Below, piece by piece: positions 10,401 to 21,784 of a stretch of DNA of 64,000 nucleotides (its first letter is position 1; each line of letters opens with the position of its first letter). Under the pieces are notes generated by a model that saw nothing but the letters and a program-made list of their open reading frames with translations, did not search any database and was not told the origin of the DNA. The stretch comes from Galaxea fascicularis (Eukaryota; Cnidaria; Anthozoa; Scleractinia; Euphylliidae). The stretch is taken from positions 4,256,983 to 4,320,982 of the forward strand of contig OX419343.1 in assembly GCA_948470475.1 (NCBI GenBank). Direction: 5' to 3'. Made by a program: the position numbers and the translations under genes.

Positions 10401-12172
10401 TAACTGAAGTGGATCCTGAGTAGATGCGGCCTCGGGTAAACGCGAATTTCAGGTCAAAAAGATCCTTTTTAGCTACCACGAAGAAAGCCCTGTGTTGGGA
10501 TTTCCCAACTCGCGCGTTGAAAAGGTGTCGCGAGGGCTGATGATCGCTCGCAACGCGCGGGAAACTGGGTTCTTTAGTCACTGAGTGTAAACGAAACATT
10601 CCGAATTCATCTCTCGCTTAGTGGAAACCAAGCTTGCATTTCTAAAAGATAAAAAAGATAAAGGAAAAAAAAACAGAAACTTATAGCCAGGTTTTTTTCA
10701 ACCATGTTTTTTTTTCTCATTTTCCGCCGGCTAATGGGCATTTTGTACTTTGGTGGGATATACCATGCATATACCAACAGGAATCAGCCGGCAACCTCGT
10801 CGTAAGATCTTAAGTGAAAAACGAGGACAGCCACTGGAAACAAGACTCGACGAGTAAATGAACACAGGACCGTCTACGAGTCTGATGAATATGTCTTACT
10901 TAAAATAGAATTTCATGGTATAAACATGATAAAAGTTCAATGAAACTCTTCACCACGTCGATCACTTTTCTGTCGAGCAAATATGGGGAAGATAAGGTAC
11001 CTGTCATCCGGGAATATCAATCCAAAGCTCAAAGTTGATTGGCCCTCGATGCAGTCTACATCTGCAACAAGCTCAGTAGCATCGCAGAGAGGAAACTTGG
11101 TGACGACTTCTTGATAAGGAGGGTAGCCTCCTCCCTGTAGCCAGGCAGTCGGTGTTGTGTCTGAGTAACCCTCTGAGCCCCGAACAAACTCAAGTCCCCA
11201 GTAAGGCCACCGGGGATCCTGCTTCTCATAAGCTGAATGATTAAAGACCGTCAAAAAAAAGTAATTCACTGTGATCGTGATAGACAGAGAGACCCATATA
11301 CATATACATACTTGAAGTGTCATACGATTCTTAATACCTGCTGTTCAATTCCTTTGTATCTGAGTGTTATTCGTGTAAACAAACATATTTTACTTAATTA
11401 AAGAAAACCAAGTTTTCGAAGTTGTTGTTCCATTTCAGCTGAAGAAAAGAATGCCGCTTTTCGAAGAATTTTAAATTTCGCATCTTTTGATCTTAAATTG
11501 TGATGTATTGATCGGCTAAATAAATAATCGTTCACTTCCCTTTTAGCTGTTGTTTAATCCCATGCGATTTTTCGCTTACTCGACAACAGAAAGAAGAAAT
11601 TTGGGATCAAAAGATGCAAAACTCAGAATGCTATGAAGGATTCTTCTCTATCGTTTGACCCCGGTGGGGATGGGTACTCAGGAATGTCCCACCCGGACGC
11701 TCAAACCTGGCCCTGTTTAAGACATAAATCTTTGATTTCCCTATCCCGTCTAAGACAGAATTCAGAATCTTCGGACCCTATCTAAGACAGCAAATAAACA
11801 AAGACAACGTTTTGCGGTTACTACTTATCGTTTTTGTAGTGTAATAAGCTATAATTATCAAAGTACGAGGGAAGCCCACCAATGACTTGGCGGCATGTGG
11901 TGAGGCTTCTACAAACAAACACATAAGCTTATCCTGTTTAAGCCGTTGGGCCATGGCTTAAACAGGATAAAATCGGGCTAAGCACTGAATTTCTAGCGCT
12001 AGCTGCAAATGAGAAAGAAATGCGAAGAATTCTCGTAACTTTGGCTTTTGTGACACTCAATAAGGCTGCGACCAACGAAAGACGAGCCGGAAATTCCAAA
12101 AGGTATTTACCTTCCTGGATAATTTGTACAATACAAATGTCTTCCTCGAAATGAACCATCCTTTCAGTCCCC
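7407..12172 (-). CDS. Unrecognised multi-exon gene (three linked exons)
   Basis: Exons on the minus strand: 12,111-12,172, 11,001-11,232 and 7407-7728. Acceptors are GACTTTTTAG, TTAATCATTCAG and TTTTTCATTACAG; donors are GTAAATA and GTACCTT. Phases fit at both joins: exon one ends in G and the next begins CT (Ala); that exon ends in AG and the last begins G (Arg). The spliced frame runs VHFEEDICIVQIIQEA, then YEKQDPRWPYWGLEF and GFGLIFPDD-like strands, then AWDSKSGEIYTKS, and ends ...ILSIPGID with a stop at 7407. It has no transmembrane segment, is rich in aromatic and short beta-type segments, and contains several Cys. I do not recognise the family. The first exon starts mid-codon, so the gene continues upstream. 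The 3.3 kb last intron contains a MITE, a SINE fragment and a candidate cassette exon. Confidence 0.6.
8340..8399 (-). CDS. Candidate 60-nt cassette exon
   Basis: Sixty bases lie between a good acceptor (CTTTACTTTTAG) and the donor GTAAAG on the minus strand. It is open in two frames: one gives GTVANRMESITDYLESF (phase 1-1); the other, phase 2-2, would fit between the exons at 11,001 and 7728 of the surrounding gene. Which frame is used, if any, cannot be told. No domain recognised. Confidence 0.3.
8795..9060. mobile_element. MITE-like foldback element with internal palindromes
   Basis: The left end reads CTGGCAAACGAGGGCACAC and the right end, reverse complemented, CCAGCCACCACGAGGACACA; both then read TGTTG. 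Inside are palindromes such as ACACAAATTTTGTGT and GTTTCTGA...TCAGAAAC and many copies of GAAACATT/AATGTTTC. About 266 bp, no coding capacity; typical of a non-autonomous DNA transposon. No target duplication resolved. Confidence 0.55.
9061..11000. other. Intronic sequence of the unrecognised gene
   Basis: Lies inside the last intron of the 7.4-12.2 kb gene. Apart from a SINE-tail fragment (9640-9757) no exon, RNA gene or other element was supportable. GC-rich CpG-containing patches occur at 10,430-10,610. Confidence 0.35.
9640..9757 (-). mobile_element. SINE 3'-body fragment
   Basis: The bases share the same segments, in the same order, as the SINE-derived copies at 32.6-33.0 kb: AGAAATCAYATGTGAACTGC, GGATATGAAATCAAATGAAG, AATGATNRTCGCAGTTGTGA and AATTGCG(T/C)AAAGAAGCCTG. 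The tRNA-like head is missing here, so this is a partial copy. Confidence 0.65.
11655..11800. repeat. Probable fragment of a GGTACTC-type MITE family
   Basis: Starts with GACCCCGGTGGGGATGGGTACTC and repeats CTGTTTAAGACA / CCGTCTAAGACAGA / CCTATCTAAGACAG at ~35-50 bp spacing. The start resembles the ends of the element at 30,759-31,150. One end only, so the call is tentative. Confidence 0.3.
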
Positions 12173-13981
12173 CTAAAAAGTCGCCACAGCTGACACAAGA
12201 TTAAAAATAAGTTGAATAAAAACTTCGAGGCTTTGCTCTATTTGTAAATTTTTTCTGTTATACGGCTGGATTTCTTGGAAATACCAAAGTATCAAATTCT
12301 CGCGACGTTTTATAGAATCTCTGGAATTTTCCAATGAAGCTAGAGGTTTCCATTTCTCAGAGAACAGAATTGTTTTAATTTGAACTCGATCAGTTATGTC
12401 CAGGATTGAACACAACTACGAATTTTACAATTTTTCTTTGCCACGGCGTTTTTCATCACTTCTATGTCTTGCCAATTACCTCTTCATTCTCCATATATAG
12501 CCGGCTTGCGAATTTTACAAAAATGTGCAAATTTCGCATTTGCATTCAACTCTGGATATATCTCTGTATAATTGCTTTGGCAAGGATTTTTGAATTTTTT
12601 TGTTTTTTGGAACCAATGAAACTGTTGTTGTTTACAAGATCGCTACGGAATGCATTCCACCTAAAAATGCTGAAACATCAAAAAAGGTATTTTACTGAAA
12701 ATAGTACTCAACAGCCTTCCATCTCAATAAACGGGAATTAATTTCCTGGTGTTACGAAGTTGGTGATTATATTTAACCGAGGAAATACTCAACTTGTTTG
12801 AGCATTTTTTGACACAACTGAATTCCAATTTCTGAGGTACCATAATGCCTTGCAGACGGATATTCCACCAAACTAAATCAACCCAGTTGACACTATTAAA
12901 CGACGGAAGGTATGTTGTTCAGTCGTTGTTCAGTTGAATTAAAATGGAAGGAGTGAAAAGATGGTAGAAGCAGGGCGTAAGTAGGACGATATGGGCGAAC
13001 ATGGCCAACGTGAACATCAATTGTGGGTCAATTGTGGGTCAATCTGGGTTCTGTGGCTTATCCTGCGTCAAACCGTGGTTGTAGTTTACAGAGCAGACAT
13101 CTCATCGGTTTCTGCTGAATTACGTTACACAGACATAAAATCCGAAAGGTCAAGCCGGAGAAAAACCCCATTGTCTGACCTACAGTTGAAAAAACACTCA
13201 GTCGGGATGACTTCCATACTTAGACGATTATTTAATGGCCGTGCACTGTATTAGATTGTATTGTACCAAGAGAGTAGGGCTTACCATCGTCGTTAGCTCG
13301 TATGGCTCACTTTACTCAATATAATTCGAGTATTCATGATAAGGGACAGTAGAGCCCTGAAGATCACAAGCTAGGCAGGGAAAGACTAGAAACATCTCCT
13401 CTGTGCTCTAAAATGTTCTTGAAATTAAAATGACGTTTTTCGGAAGAGGGATTGAGTAGCGCGTCTTTATGGTTTCCTCTATTCGTTATCACAGTTTACT
13501 CCTCATAAGAAGGAGGAAATTCTACTTTTTACAACTTCTAAGAGAAGAGAAGAGTTGAGAGGAAAGCATCCAAAAAGCGCCAACAACACGAACAAAACAA
13601 GATCTGAAACATACAAAATTTATCGTACAACACCTGAGTTAAAACGACCTACACATCATTAAGAAGCCATCCAACCTTTCTCTTTTCAAACTTAAGCTTA
13701 GACTTTGACTGTTCGACTTATTTACAACGCGTATAAAATTCGCTTTGTTTTGCGATGGATAAAAAGATCATCTGCAATGGATACGAACAAAGCTTCTCAG
13801 AGATCATTTATACAAGGAGAAACACAAAGCTACCGAGACCTTCCTTGCTGAGATAACGATTCACAATATATTATCGTCGCTCCTCCAGGCTAATGCGAAA
13901 TAAATGGTTGTTTTCTAGGAACTTTGGTTTCTGCAGTGAAATATGTGCTCGTAAACTTCACATGAAAACTAGCGCTCTCAC
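12173..13981. other. Spacer or intron, nothing recognised
   Basis: Short open frames only, no exon with convincing splice sites and no repeat structure noticed. It would be intronic if the candidate exon at 13,982-14,153 belongs to the downstream gene. Confidence 0.25.
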
Positions 13982-14153
13982 CTAAAACTATCACTAGTAC
14001 TGTAAAACTAGTTTCTTTTGTAATTGTACTGGAAATAAATGTCGTTTGCGGAAGTGCGACAAAGCCGGGCCAGCTATTAATTTTCAAAAACGGCCGGGCA
14101 GCTCTTCTAGGAATTCTCAGATCCCGAAATTTGTCCACGACGTAAATCTTCAG
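13982..14153 (-). CDS. Candidate 172-nt exon, unrecognised
   Basis: Minus strand, acceptor AATTCAG before CTGAAG and the good donor GTGAGAG at 13,981. The frame reads LKIYVVDKFRDLRIP...SWPGFVALPQTTFISS...TVLVIVL, alternating hydrophobic residues typical of beta strands. It starts in phase 0 and ends with one base. The next known exon (12,172) needs two bases before it, so at least one exon would be missing between them. A second candidate at about 14,655-14,760, ending AAAWMR before GTATAA, is phase-compatible with 12,172 but has a poor acceptor. Confidence 0.35.
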
Positions 14154-15088
14154 CTGAATTAGTCAAACAGACAAGGCTAGTTAATTATAAGTTCAAACAA
14201 ACATGCCTTTTAAAAGCCATGAAACGATCTGGGAACACAAGAAACAACAATTTGTGATATTTGCCCCAATGTTCAGCGTTGTTTAGACTCAATTGAAAGT
14301 GAAGCTACGTAATTTCCGCAGGAGATGTATTATTAAACAGGACAACAAAGTTGGAGGAATTACTCTTGCAGAAGCTAAGTAGCAAAGGGTATTTAAGGGG
14401 CACTCAGTAACGTTCGGGCGGCTAGCTTCTTACCTTGTGCCGTATCCAGCTCCATTTAGAAGACAGAGAGGGTAAAAGAACATCTTAGAGGTCCATCTTA
14501 CAATAAGCGAAACTGAAATTCGATCGCATCACGTGTCAAAACAAACCTTCAGTAAAACAACCGATGCCCCAGTGTATGTATTAGTTGTTTATTTATAATT
14601 TTTGTTCTTCATGTTAGTAAATACGCATCATTTGAAACATTTCGTATGTTTTTATACCTCATCCAAGCTGCTGCTTTGCGTGGATATTTTACGCGTGCAC
14701 TTTGCGTTGGGGAAGCAGTAAATGTAGGGTTAAAGGAAACTTTAGTAAAACGCATAACGGCGTACTCAACGGCGTAACAGATAACGACTGTTACCCAGTT
14801 TACTAACAACTGGCAAGAGGCATAATGAGACTATTTTTCCTTCTCTTAACATGAACTGGAAAACCTAGTTCTCGCCGGAAGAATCAGTGATCATCGTCTT
14901 TCGAGGCAACGTAATGGTGTCCTTCTCGTATTCCATTTCCCACCTAATACATTGATTGTTGCTATTCTGCCTGCGACGGAATCTTGCAAAAAAAAGATTG
15001 ACAGGAACAAGAAGTATAAGGGGTAAGTGAGACCCTCATCAGCTGAGTGTTCCAACGTCAATCTTCGTTTACATTTAACTTTCCTGGG

Positions 15089-16290
15089 AAAAAAATCGGT
15101 CATGATAAAACGCAGACTGCAGATTGCAGACTGCAGACTGCAGACCGGTGCAGACGGTGCAGACTGTGCAGACTGTGCAGACTGGGAAATTTTTTGTTAT
15201 TTGATATTTAACTCTTCAGTCCGGTGTATTTATGATTACACAACTTTTTCTTATTTGTCCTACATTGTCGCTTGAAACGTCTTATTTAGATGAGCTTCAA
15301 TAAAATGTCCTTTCGAAAAATGTGGAGTGTATGTGCAAGAGCGCAATTTTGGCGGCCATCCTTGACATTTGCACTTTTGCTCACTTAGTCTAGTGTACTG
15401 ATTAAATATCAGCCAAAAATATTCTTTGGAACCATGTGTGAGACCGTAATAAGAAATTATACTGCCACAAGTTTTTTGCTGTTCGGTTCGCACATTCAAT
15501 ACCCTGCTAGCAGAGGTTTCTTTCTGGCTATTCTTTTAGTATGTACAAATCGTTCGCGTCTCCTGTATTTTGCGTGGTCGGCTTGTTTACTTCCCCGAGA
15601 GAAACCTCTGCCACGAGCCGCTTACATTTACCGTTGAGCATGCGCTAGATCGTAATCTTGTTACTATAGAGATTATGACGTAAATCTCACCTGAGACGAT
15701 AAAGACCTTTGGCAGCCATCTTTCGACTTCACGCAGGCTCGTCTTGCACAGTAAATCAGTAAAAAGTAGATGCGCATGAGTTGACAAACTCGTTTAAACT
15801 GGTTTTTAACCTGTTTGTCACGTGATCATGCTCAACGGCAAATGTAAGCGGCTCGTGGCAGAGGTTTCTCTCGGGGAAGTAAACAAGCCGACCACGCAAA
15901 ATACAAGAGACGCGAACGATTCGTACATGCTAAAAGAATAGCCAGAAAGAAACCTCTGCTAGCAGGGTACACATTCAATGAAACGGAAAACGTGAACGTA
16001 ATGTACATGAAGTGTTGAGTGGCTTCGCTGGCCAGTTCGTTTTCTGTTCCAGACCCCTGCCTCCAATGATACTCGCCCCAACTCTCACATTTATGGCAGC
16101 ATAAATGAAAGACTTACCTACCAAAAATGCCATTCGAGGTATAATGCTTCGACGAAACGCCCGGATTTTTCAAGTGAGTATTCTTGTTTAGTTTTAATAA
16201 ATGAATTTGCATTCACGACCTTCAACTAACTTCAGTCTGCATAGTCTGCATGGTCTGCAGTCTGCAGTCTGCGTTTTATCATGACCGGAA
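15089..16290. mobile_element. MITE with GCAGACT-repeat ends, interrupted by a younger foldback element
   Basis: The left end at 15,099 reads GGTCATGATAAAACGCAGAC and continues into a minisatellite of (TGCAGAC)n to about 15,182. The right end (about 16,222-16,285) is the reverse complement, with CAGTCTGCAGTCTGC then GTTTTATCATGACC. The inverted repeats therefore include the tandem 7-mers themselves. The 470 bp element at 15,500-15,969 sits inside, so this one is older. No coding capacity. Confidence 0.6.
15500..15969. mobile_element. Foldback MITE with ~145-bp inverted arms and 9-bp target duplication (Mutator-like)
   Basis: The left arm starts TACCCTGCTAGCAGAGG and the right arm is its reverse complement ending CTAGCAGGGTA. 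The arms match with few differences for about 145 bases, including GGCTCGTGGCAGAGGTTTC-type sequence at their inner ends. Both sides carry CACATTCAA (15,491-15,499 and 15,970-15,978), a 9-bp target-site duplication. Long inverted repeats with a 9-bp duplication are the hallmark of Mutator-like transposons. The ~180 bp centre (15,649-15,828) has no protein, so it is non-autonomous. Confidence 0.8.
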
Positions 16291-16310
16291 AAAAATAGCC
16301 GCTCTTCACT

Positions 16311-16487
16311 CCCAGCGAGCAAGACTTTTAAAAAATAAAAACCCCAGCCAGCGATAGATATGTCGTTTCTCAACGAGCCAGCAAAGCTGATAATGTCAAA
16401 AAATCGACAATGCCAGCCAGCGTATGGGGAATCGTTCCGGTTTGCCAGCAAGCATTTTCGTTAGCAAGTTGTTGGCCAGCCAGCGAG
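16311..16487. repeat. Degenerate ~32-bp minisatellite built on CCAGCCAGC
   Basis: Motifs CCCAGCGAGC, CCCAGCCAGC, GAGCCAGC, GCCAGCCAGC, GCCAGCAAGC and GCCAGCCAGCGAG start at about 16,311, 16,343, 16,374, 16,411, 16,443 and 16,474, that is every 31-37 bases, with AT-rich unrelated sequence between. Further isolated copies occur at about 17,320, 17,350 and 17,383. Confidence 0.55.
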
Positions 16488-16635
16488 TAAATTCCGAAAC
16501 TTGTCTGACATCAGACACCCGTTTGACAGCAATGTGGACTTCACGAGGTCCTGGGTTGTTGCCATTTAAACGATGAAGAAAGAGGACACTGGATTTTGAT
16601 CTATTACACGTAGACGAAGAACATACTCGACAAAC

Positions 16636-16797
16636 GTTTCACACCAGGAGGTGAAAAGTTTCGCAGCAAAAGCCAAGTCGTCAGGCAATCGCCACAAAAG
16701 TTTCACACCAGAAGATGCAAAGTTTCGCAGCAAAAGCCAAGTCGTCAGGCAATCGCCGCAAAAGTTTCACACCAGAAGGTGCAAAGTTTCGCATTAG
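16636..16797. repeat. 64-bp tandem repeat, 2.5 copies
   Basis: GTTTCACACCAGRAG begins at 16,636, 16,700 and 16,764, with the interval CAAAAGCCAAGTCGTCAGG preserved between them. Only two to three bases differ per copy. Non-coding. Confidence 0.85.
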
Positions 16798-19584
16798 GGT
16801 TACGGTACACCGTCACGGGTGTCTCGCCGTCCAAGCGATATAGCGCGTCCGGTTTAAACTTTAAATACCTAATCCTCTATATCAAATTAAAGCTTATAGA
16901 GCTGCAGTCCTATCAAACTATACCAAGAATTTTGAAATGAAATGAATTTTAGAATTTTTCACGACCTCTAGCGGTCTAAGTACGAGCGTCCGAATCACCT
17001 TTTCAAAGCTTCTCAGTTGCCGGACCCCAAGCGCTAAAACACGTGTCTGCGTTTTACCATACTCAGTTAGAGCAGGAGCCCATAAATGGTTAGAGAGAAA
17101 AGTTATAGAACACTTTCAAAATAGTATTAAAAAAGTGTGAAGTGTTCGTACAAAATCGCTCTCAGAGAGAAAAATATTTCGAAATAAAATAAAAAATTTC
17201 CTTGCGTGACAAAAGGCGCTAAATTCCTTTTATTCGGGGTAGCCAGGACGATTTAGATAGCCAGATAGGAACATGCAACGTTTATTTATTCAGCTAGAAA
17301 CAGCAAGGCAATGTATATTCCCAGCAATCAAGTCGGTTTTTGTAAAAAATCCCAGCCAGTTACTATATAGTGTTTAAATTCCCAGCCAGCTCGATTACTG
17401 ATTGCAGAGCGGCAATTTTGTCGAGCGGCCCCGTTGGGTACTCCTGCACATGCCTATCCAAAGAACTGTGTCTAGGACTACAAACAGTTATAGATGCTGA
17501 ATTACTTTGTGAAAATGCAGAGTGGTTTACAAATGATAAATCACTCCTTTGACGGATTTTTCAAGGATGAGGAGGGGGGAGGGGGGAGGTTAAGTCCATC
17601 TTTTACTGATACCAAGGAAACTGTAAATTTACACCTGAAATTTAAGTAGCTGTTTCTTTTAATGATGCATAGTTTGGTTTTGGAATATTAAAGTGGTTTT
17701 GTTGTTTACTGTCTTTACAGGACGAGGATACTATTGGCTTGTGTCAGGGTGGGGCCCGGTAAGTTAAGCTATGCAATCTTTGAACCCCAACCCTGACCCC
17801 AACCCAGCCCCAAAGCGAAGGGGAAGGTCCTGGGAACGAGGTTGCCCTCCTTTCACTCAACCCCATGGGTTTGTTTCTCATTCTTCCACAATGAAATGTT
17901 ACTTTAGCTGGAATAGTATCACCAGGTACGCTGGTTTCTTATCTCATTGTGTATAAATGTTTTATCGATCCACAGTGCACAAGTGTAACGGGGATTCCGA
18001 GATCGGCATCCAATCCAGACACGTCACACGCACAAAGAGGCCTTGTCTTTTCATCCGGGCACCTCGACAACGTCAAGTATCAATTAATGACGGGAAATTA
18101 AATAATGATGAACAATGTACGCGAACGTTGATTAACTTAAACAAAATAGAATTAGATCATATACATTAAAAAATATTTAGCAGTTTTTCTTTTGAAACTG
18201 AGTCAGTCTTGTATATTCTGGTGTCAACTGAGGAATTCTCAAACAGTCCTTCTCAGGACTACACTCACCCGGGCGATCGTATTTCACTTAGTTAAGACAC
18301 CAATTAGTTTTAATAGTAAATGCATGGGAGTATTATTATGGCAGCCCACAAAAACATTGAAGCGAGATATGTAAATTCTTTTTTCATACATTCCACTTGG
18401 TCCTTTATGGCCGTTTGGACAGCCATGTTTGTGCAATCTAGCAGTGGCTGATTTCTCTAGGATCCTCAACAGTTCACGGATAAGTGCGAAGGAGAAACTT
18501 TAATAAATGGTTATCAAAATTTTTATTTCTACATGGCTACCAAAAAGATCAATCATAACAAACTATTAAAGAATAATACTTAAGGCTACAATAGCTTGAA
18601 AACACTGAGCTACAACATTTCTATCATGACACAACCTGACTAAAAAATTAGAGCAGCCTCTTTAATTTGAAAACCTTATCAAAGCTTAGCTTAGCCAACT
18701 GTAGATCGTTGAGTTTTTCGCTGAAATTAAAATTATGAAAATATCCTTAACTTTGAGCAGCAGGTTCCTCTTTGAATAGTTTCCACACATCTAAGACAAA
18801 AAAAAACACTTCAGAGATAATTACATGTACAGCATAAAAAAGTTGACCACATTCGAGCTAGCACAGTCCGATCTATATTAATTCTCAAAATATTATAAAC
18901 CGGTATTTCCACCGTAGTTTATGATATCTATTATCTGGTTAAGATTTCATCAAGACAATTCCGAAATAAAAATCGGTATGCTGATTTCAAAACTTGACTT
19001 TTTGCGACCGCCATGTTGGCGCCCCTCAACACTGTCACTGTTGACCAACATTACATCTTGTCGCTATCAATAAAGTGATTTCATTCTTACTTTGTTCTGA
19101 AATGTAATGTACTATAGAGCCAGAAATTATCTACTTTTTTGTCGTTTTTGCTATGCACTCAAACTTATTTTATCGTACTGATGAGAACAAAGTATTAAAA
19201 TGGCAAACGAGCAGAGATTATTGGTGGTTACTAATGTTTTCCAGTCATACAAAGTTCAACTGAAAGTTCACAGTACTGTGAAAGTGTCCCCCCAAAAAGT
19301 TCTCTGCTGCTATTTTTACTTCTTTTCTCAGTTTATCTCATTGATACAACTATATATAAAGCTAAGACTTTAAGCAAGGAATTTGTTTATATTAAAACGA
19401 GTTGTCTTTAACTCCAACCTCCGTAGACACGTGTACACTTACTATATGGGCACATTATAACTATCATTTTTTTCTTTAAAGCTACAGTTATATCAGATAT
19501 ACTATGCCTCAGTCAATGTAAACTATCGTTAGAATTGACTTGCACTGATTCACCGCTTAATTCATTTCCCTTTCAGAGAAAGCC
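16798..19584. other. Spacer downstream of the caspase
   Basis: No exon, RNA gene or mobile element could be supported. There are short frames without protein character, a GGGGGGAGGGGGGA tract at 17,569-17,589 and an ACCCCAACCCTGACCCC-type tract near 17,783. The 3' end of the caspase transcript must lie in the upper part of this interval. Confidence 0.3.
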
Positions 19585-21335
19585 TTACAAAAAAACCTGG
19601 CCTTGCAGCGTATGAGTTGGAGCCGGGCACTGAATAGCTTTTCCGTCTTGAATGCCCTGTTCCACCACGCGTCTGTTAACTTCTGTTAAAATGTCGAGCA
19701 GATGATGGCTATCGTGGTGTTTCTTGATTTCGTCTACCAAAAACTTAAAGAAAAACAGTAATGTAGTCATTATTTAAAGGGGCTCTGTTTACACAGAAAT
19801 GCTATTTGATGACTTTCACTTATACACAAACATTCCTTGAAATGTAGGAGAATTAAAGATATCAATCGATTTTTTGCAGGAAAACTCACCCATATTACAT
19901 TTTTGGTCATTGCTTTAAGATAACGTACGAGAATTTGAAAAATTTAGCCTAAAGTTTTCAAAATGCAATCCATTTCGATACTTGCCATCGAAAGAGAGAA
20001 GAAGACAGTATTTAGTCTCAGTACAGTAACACAGTCCTGAGTAAATAAAATGGTTCATTATTTTTGGTTTTTTATTATAATTTAAAGACATATTTTAGCA
20101 TTTCACGGCGGACTGAAATAGCATGGCATAGCTCCAAGGACCTTTAAGATGGGTCACACCGGTTACCATCTCTTTATATCCCTTTGATGAACCATTGCTA
20201 CCAATCTTTGTAAGTTGTTATGTTAACAGTGATATCAAACAAATGCCTAATCTCTGATGGATTAGTGTACTCTAATTGCTATCATAGAAACACTAGGAAC
20301 TGTGAGAAACACCCTTAATTTTAGCTTTATGCGACAATAATTCGAAAATGAGCTCGCTGACTCCCATTTTTATTCTCGAAAAGTAATAATAAGCATGCCA
20401 AGATCCAACATTTTTCAAAGTTTCAAAAAGAATTGTAGGAGCGGATTCAGGGCCACCCTAAATTTCTGAAAATTTAAGTTGTCTTACACTTTTTTAAAAC
20501 TTTGGAAAAGTTGTATTTTAGTGTGCTAATCATTTCCCGACAATATAAAATGGGGGTCACCAAGCTTGTTTTGAGTTATTTTCATTTAAAGCCAAACTTA
20601 GGAATGTTTTTAATGGGTCATAGTGTTGCCTTTATTTTAGCAACGTAAGTAGAAATAGCTTCGGGGGCCTAAAAGATACCAAAATAAGTAAAGGTTAAAA
20701 TGTTATTTATATTTGCCGAATCTTTCTCATCCAGAAACTAAAAAGGCCTACCTGAATATACGGCGAACCAAAGCCTGGGCATCGCCAGGCCTTGTAACCT
20801 GGAGCAGTAGCAAAGGACAACAGGAAATCTGCTTCCTGTGGACACACACTTCTTGCAAGGGTGGAGTCAGGTGAAAATACAGCTGCAGTGTCTGAATCAC
20901 AAGAAGCTGGGGATAAACTTTCATCTGACGAGCCTCTGCAAGTCTGGATTATGAACAGTTTTGGCTTGTTTTGGAGAGCTGGGCAATTAGCCGCCTTGAA
21001 CTCCAACATCAAATCTTCAACTCTGATATGTCTTCCACTGACGCCATAAATGACGTCTTTATCGCCACCATGAGACATAACGATGAACACGAACGCGTCA
21101 AACTGACTGTGATCTTTCTTGGCGAAATCAAACGCCACCTTCCTCATTTCATACCACTGGAGATCTCTGAAGGGATGCACTTCGAATTGAAGCTCCGTGT
21201 AAAGGTCTACTAACTCCTTCTCGTCCAATTCAGCGCCAATGCGTTTCCCCCCGTCACTGAAATTTATGTTGTTGATAATAACGCAAATTCCACGTGGACA
21301 GCTGCTCATTTCATAGCGTGGGAGTCTCCTGGGCT
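19585..21335 (-). CDS. Caspase, catalytically intact (p20/p10 exons)
   Basis: Two minus-strand exons: 20,752-21,335 and 19,585-19,743 (stop), joined in phase 0 after SPYIQ (donor GTAGGC, acceptor TTTCTTTAAG). Caspases are cysteine endopeptidases that cut after Asp in apoptosis. Counting from the Met at 21,309: PRGICVIINN opens p20; Arg23 (GKRIG) is the first S1-pocket Arg; His80 in MSHGG and Cys124 in QTCRG are the catalytic pair, with Gln122; Arg176 in AWRCP is the second S1 Arg (usual SWR has Ser instead of Ala). Asp129, 138, 140 and 148 in the linker could be maturation sites. P10 begins VCPQEADFLLSFATAPGY and its second exon gives LVDEIKKHH...DILTEVNRRV...QVFL, 52 residues, a normal p10 end. 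The exon starts with two bases of a split codon, so the protein continues upstream into a prodomain; the coiled-coil exon at 22,704 fits. Caspase-3/7 versus initiator class cannot be told. Confidence 0.93.
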
Positions 21336-21784
21336 CTAAATAAAAAATTCAAATCTTTACATTCAAACCCCCAAATGCTTTTTGCATTTTTTTTTATGCC
21401 GACGAGGACGGTTATGTTGAGGCATCCCCTCTTCTGCTGTGGGTTTACTTGTCATTATTTTGTAATTACTTTATCAGAGTGGTTTTCAATTGAGTGTCGT
21501 AAAACCAAAACTAAGGCAATTACTCTACCCAATCACAACAGAAAAAGACAGTTCAGTGAACCAATCAGAATTTGAAGTAGTTACATGCAACCGTCGCCAA
21601 GCGCGGGAAAATACACGCGTGCAACTCGTGATTGGTTTTGGTTTTACTTCTTTTTGGCTGAGAAAGTGGCAACTAATCACAGAGCGAAGTAAAGCAAAAC
21701 CATAGCAAACGCATATTACTTTTGACGGTCAATTGAAATCACTCCATTTAGTATTCTCTCCTTCTTGCTATTTTTTCTCTGTAA

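Noticed and set aside
16311..16797. CRISPR-like array
   Set aside because: Eukaryotic context, degenerate motif in the first part and a 64-bp full-length tandem in the second; no spacer/repeat pattern of a CRISPR.
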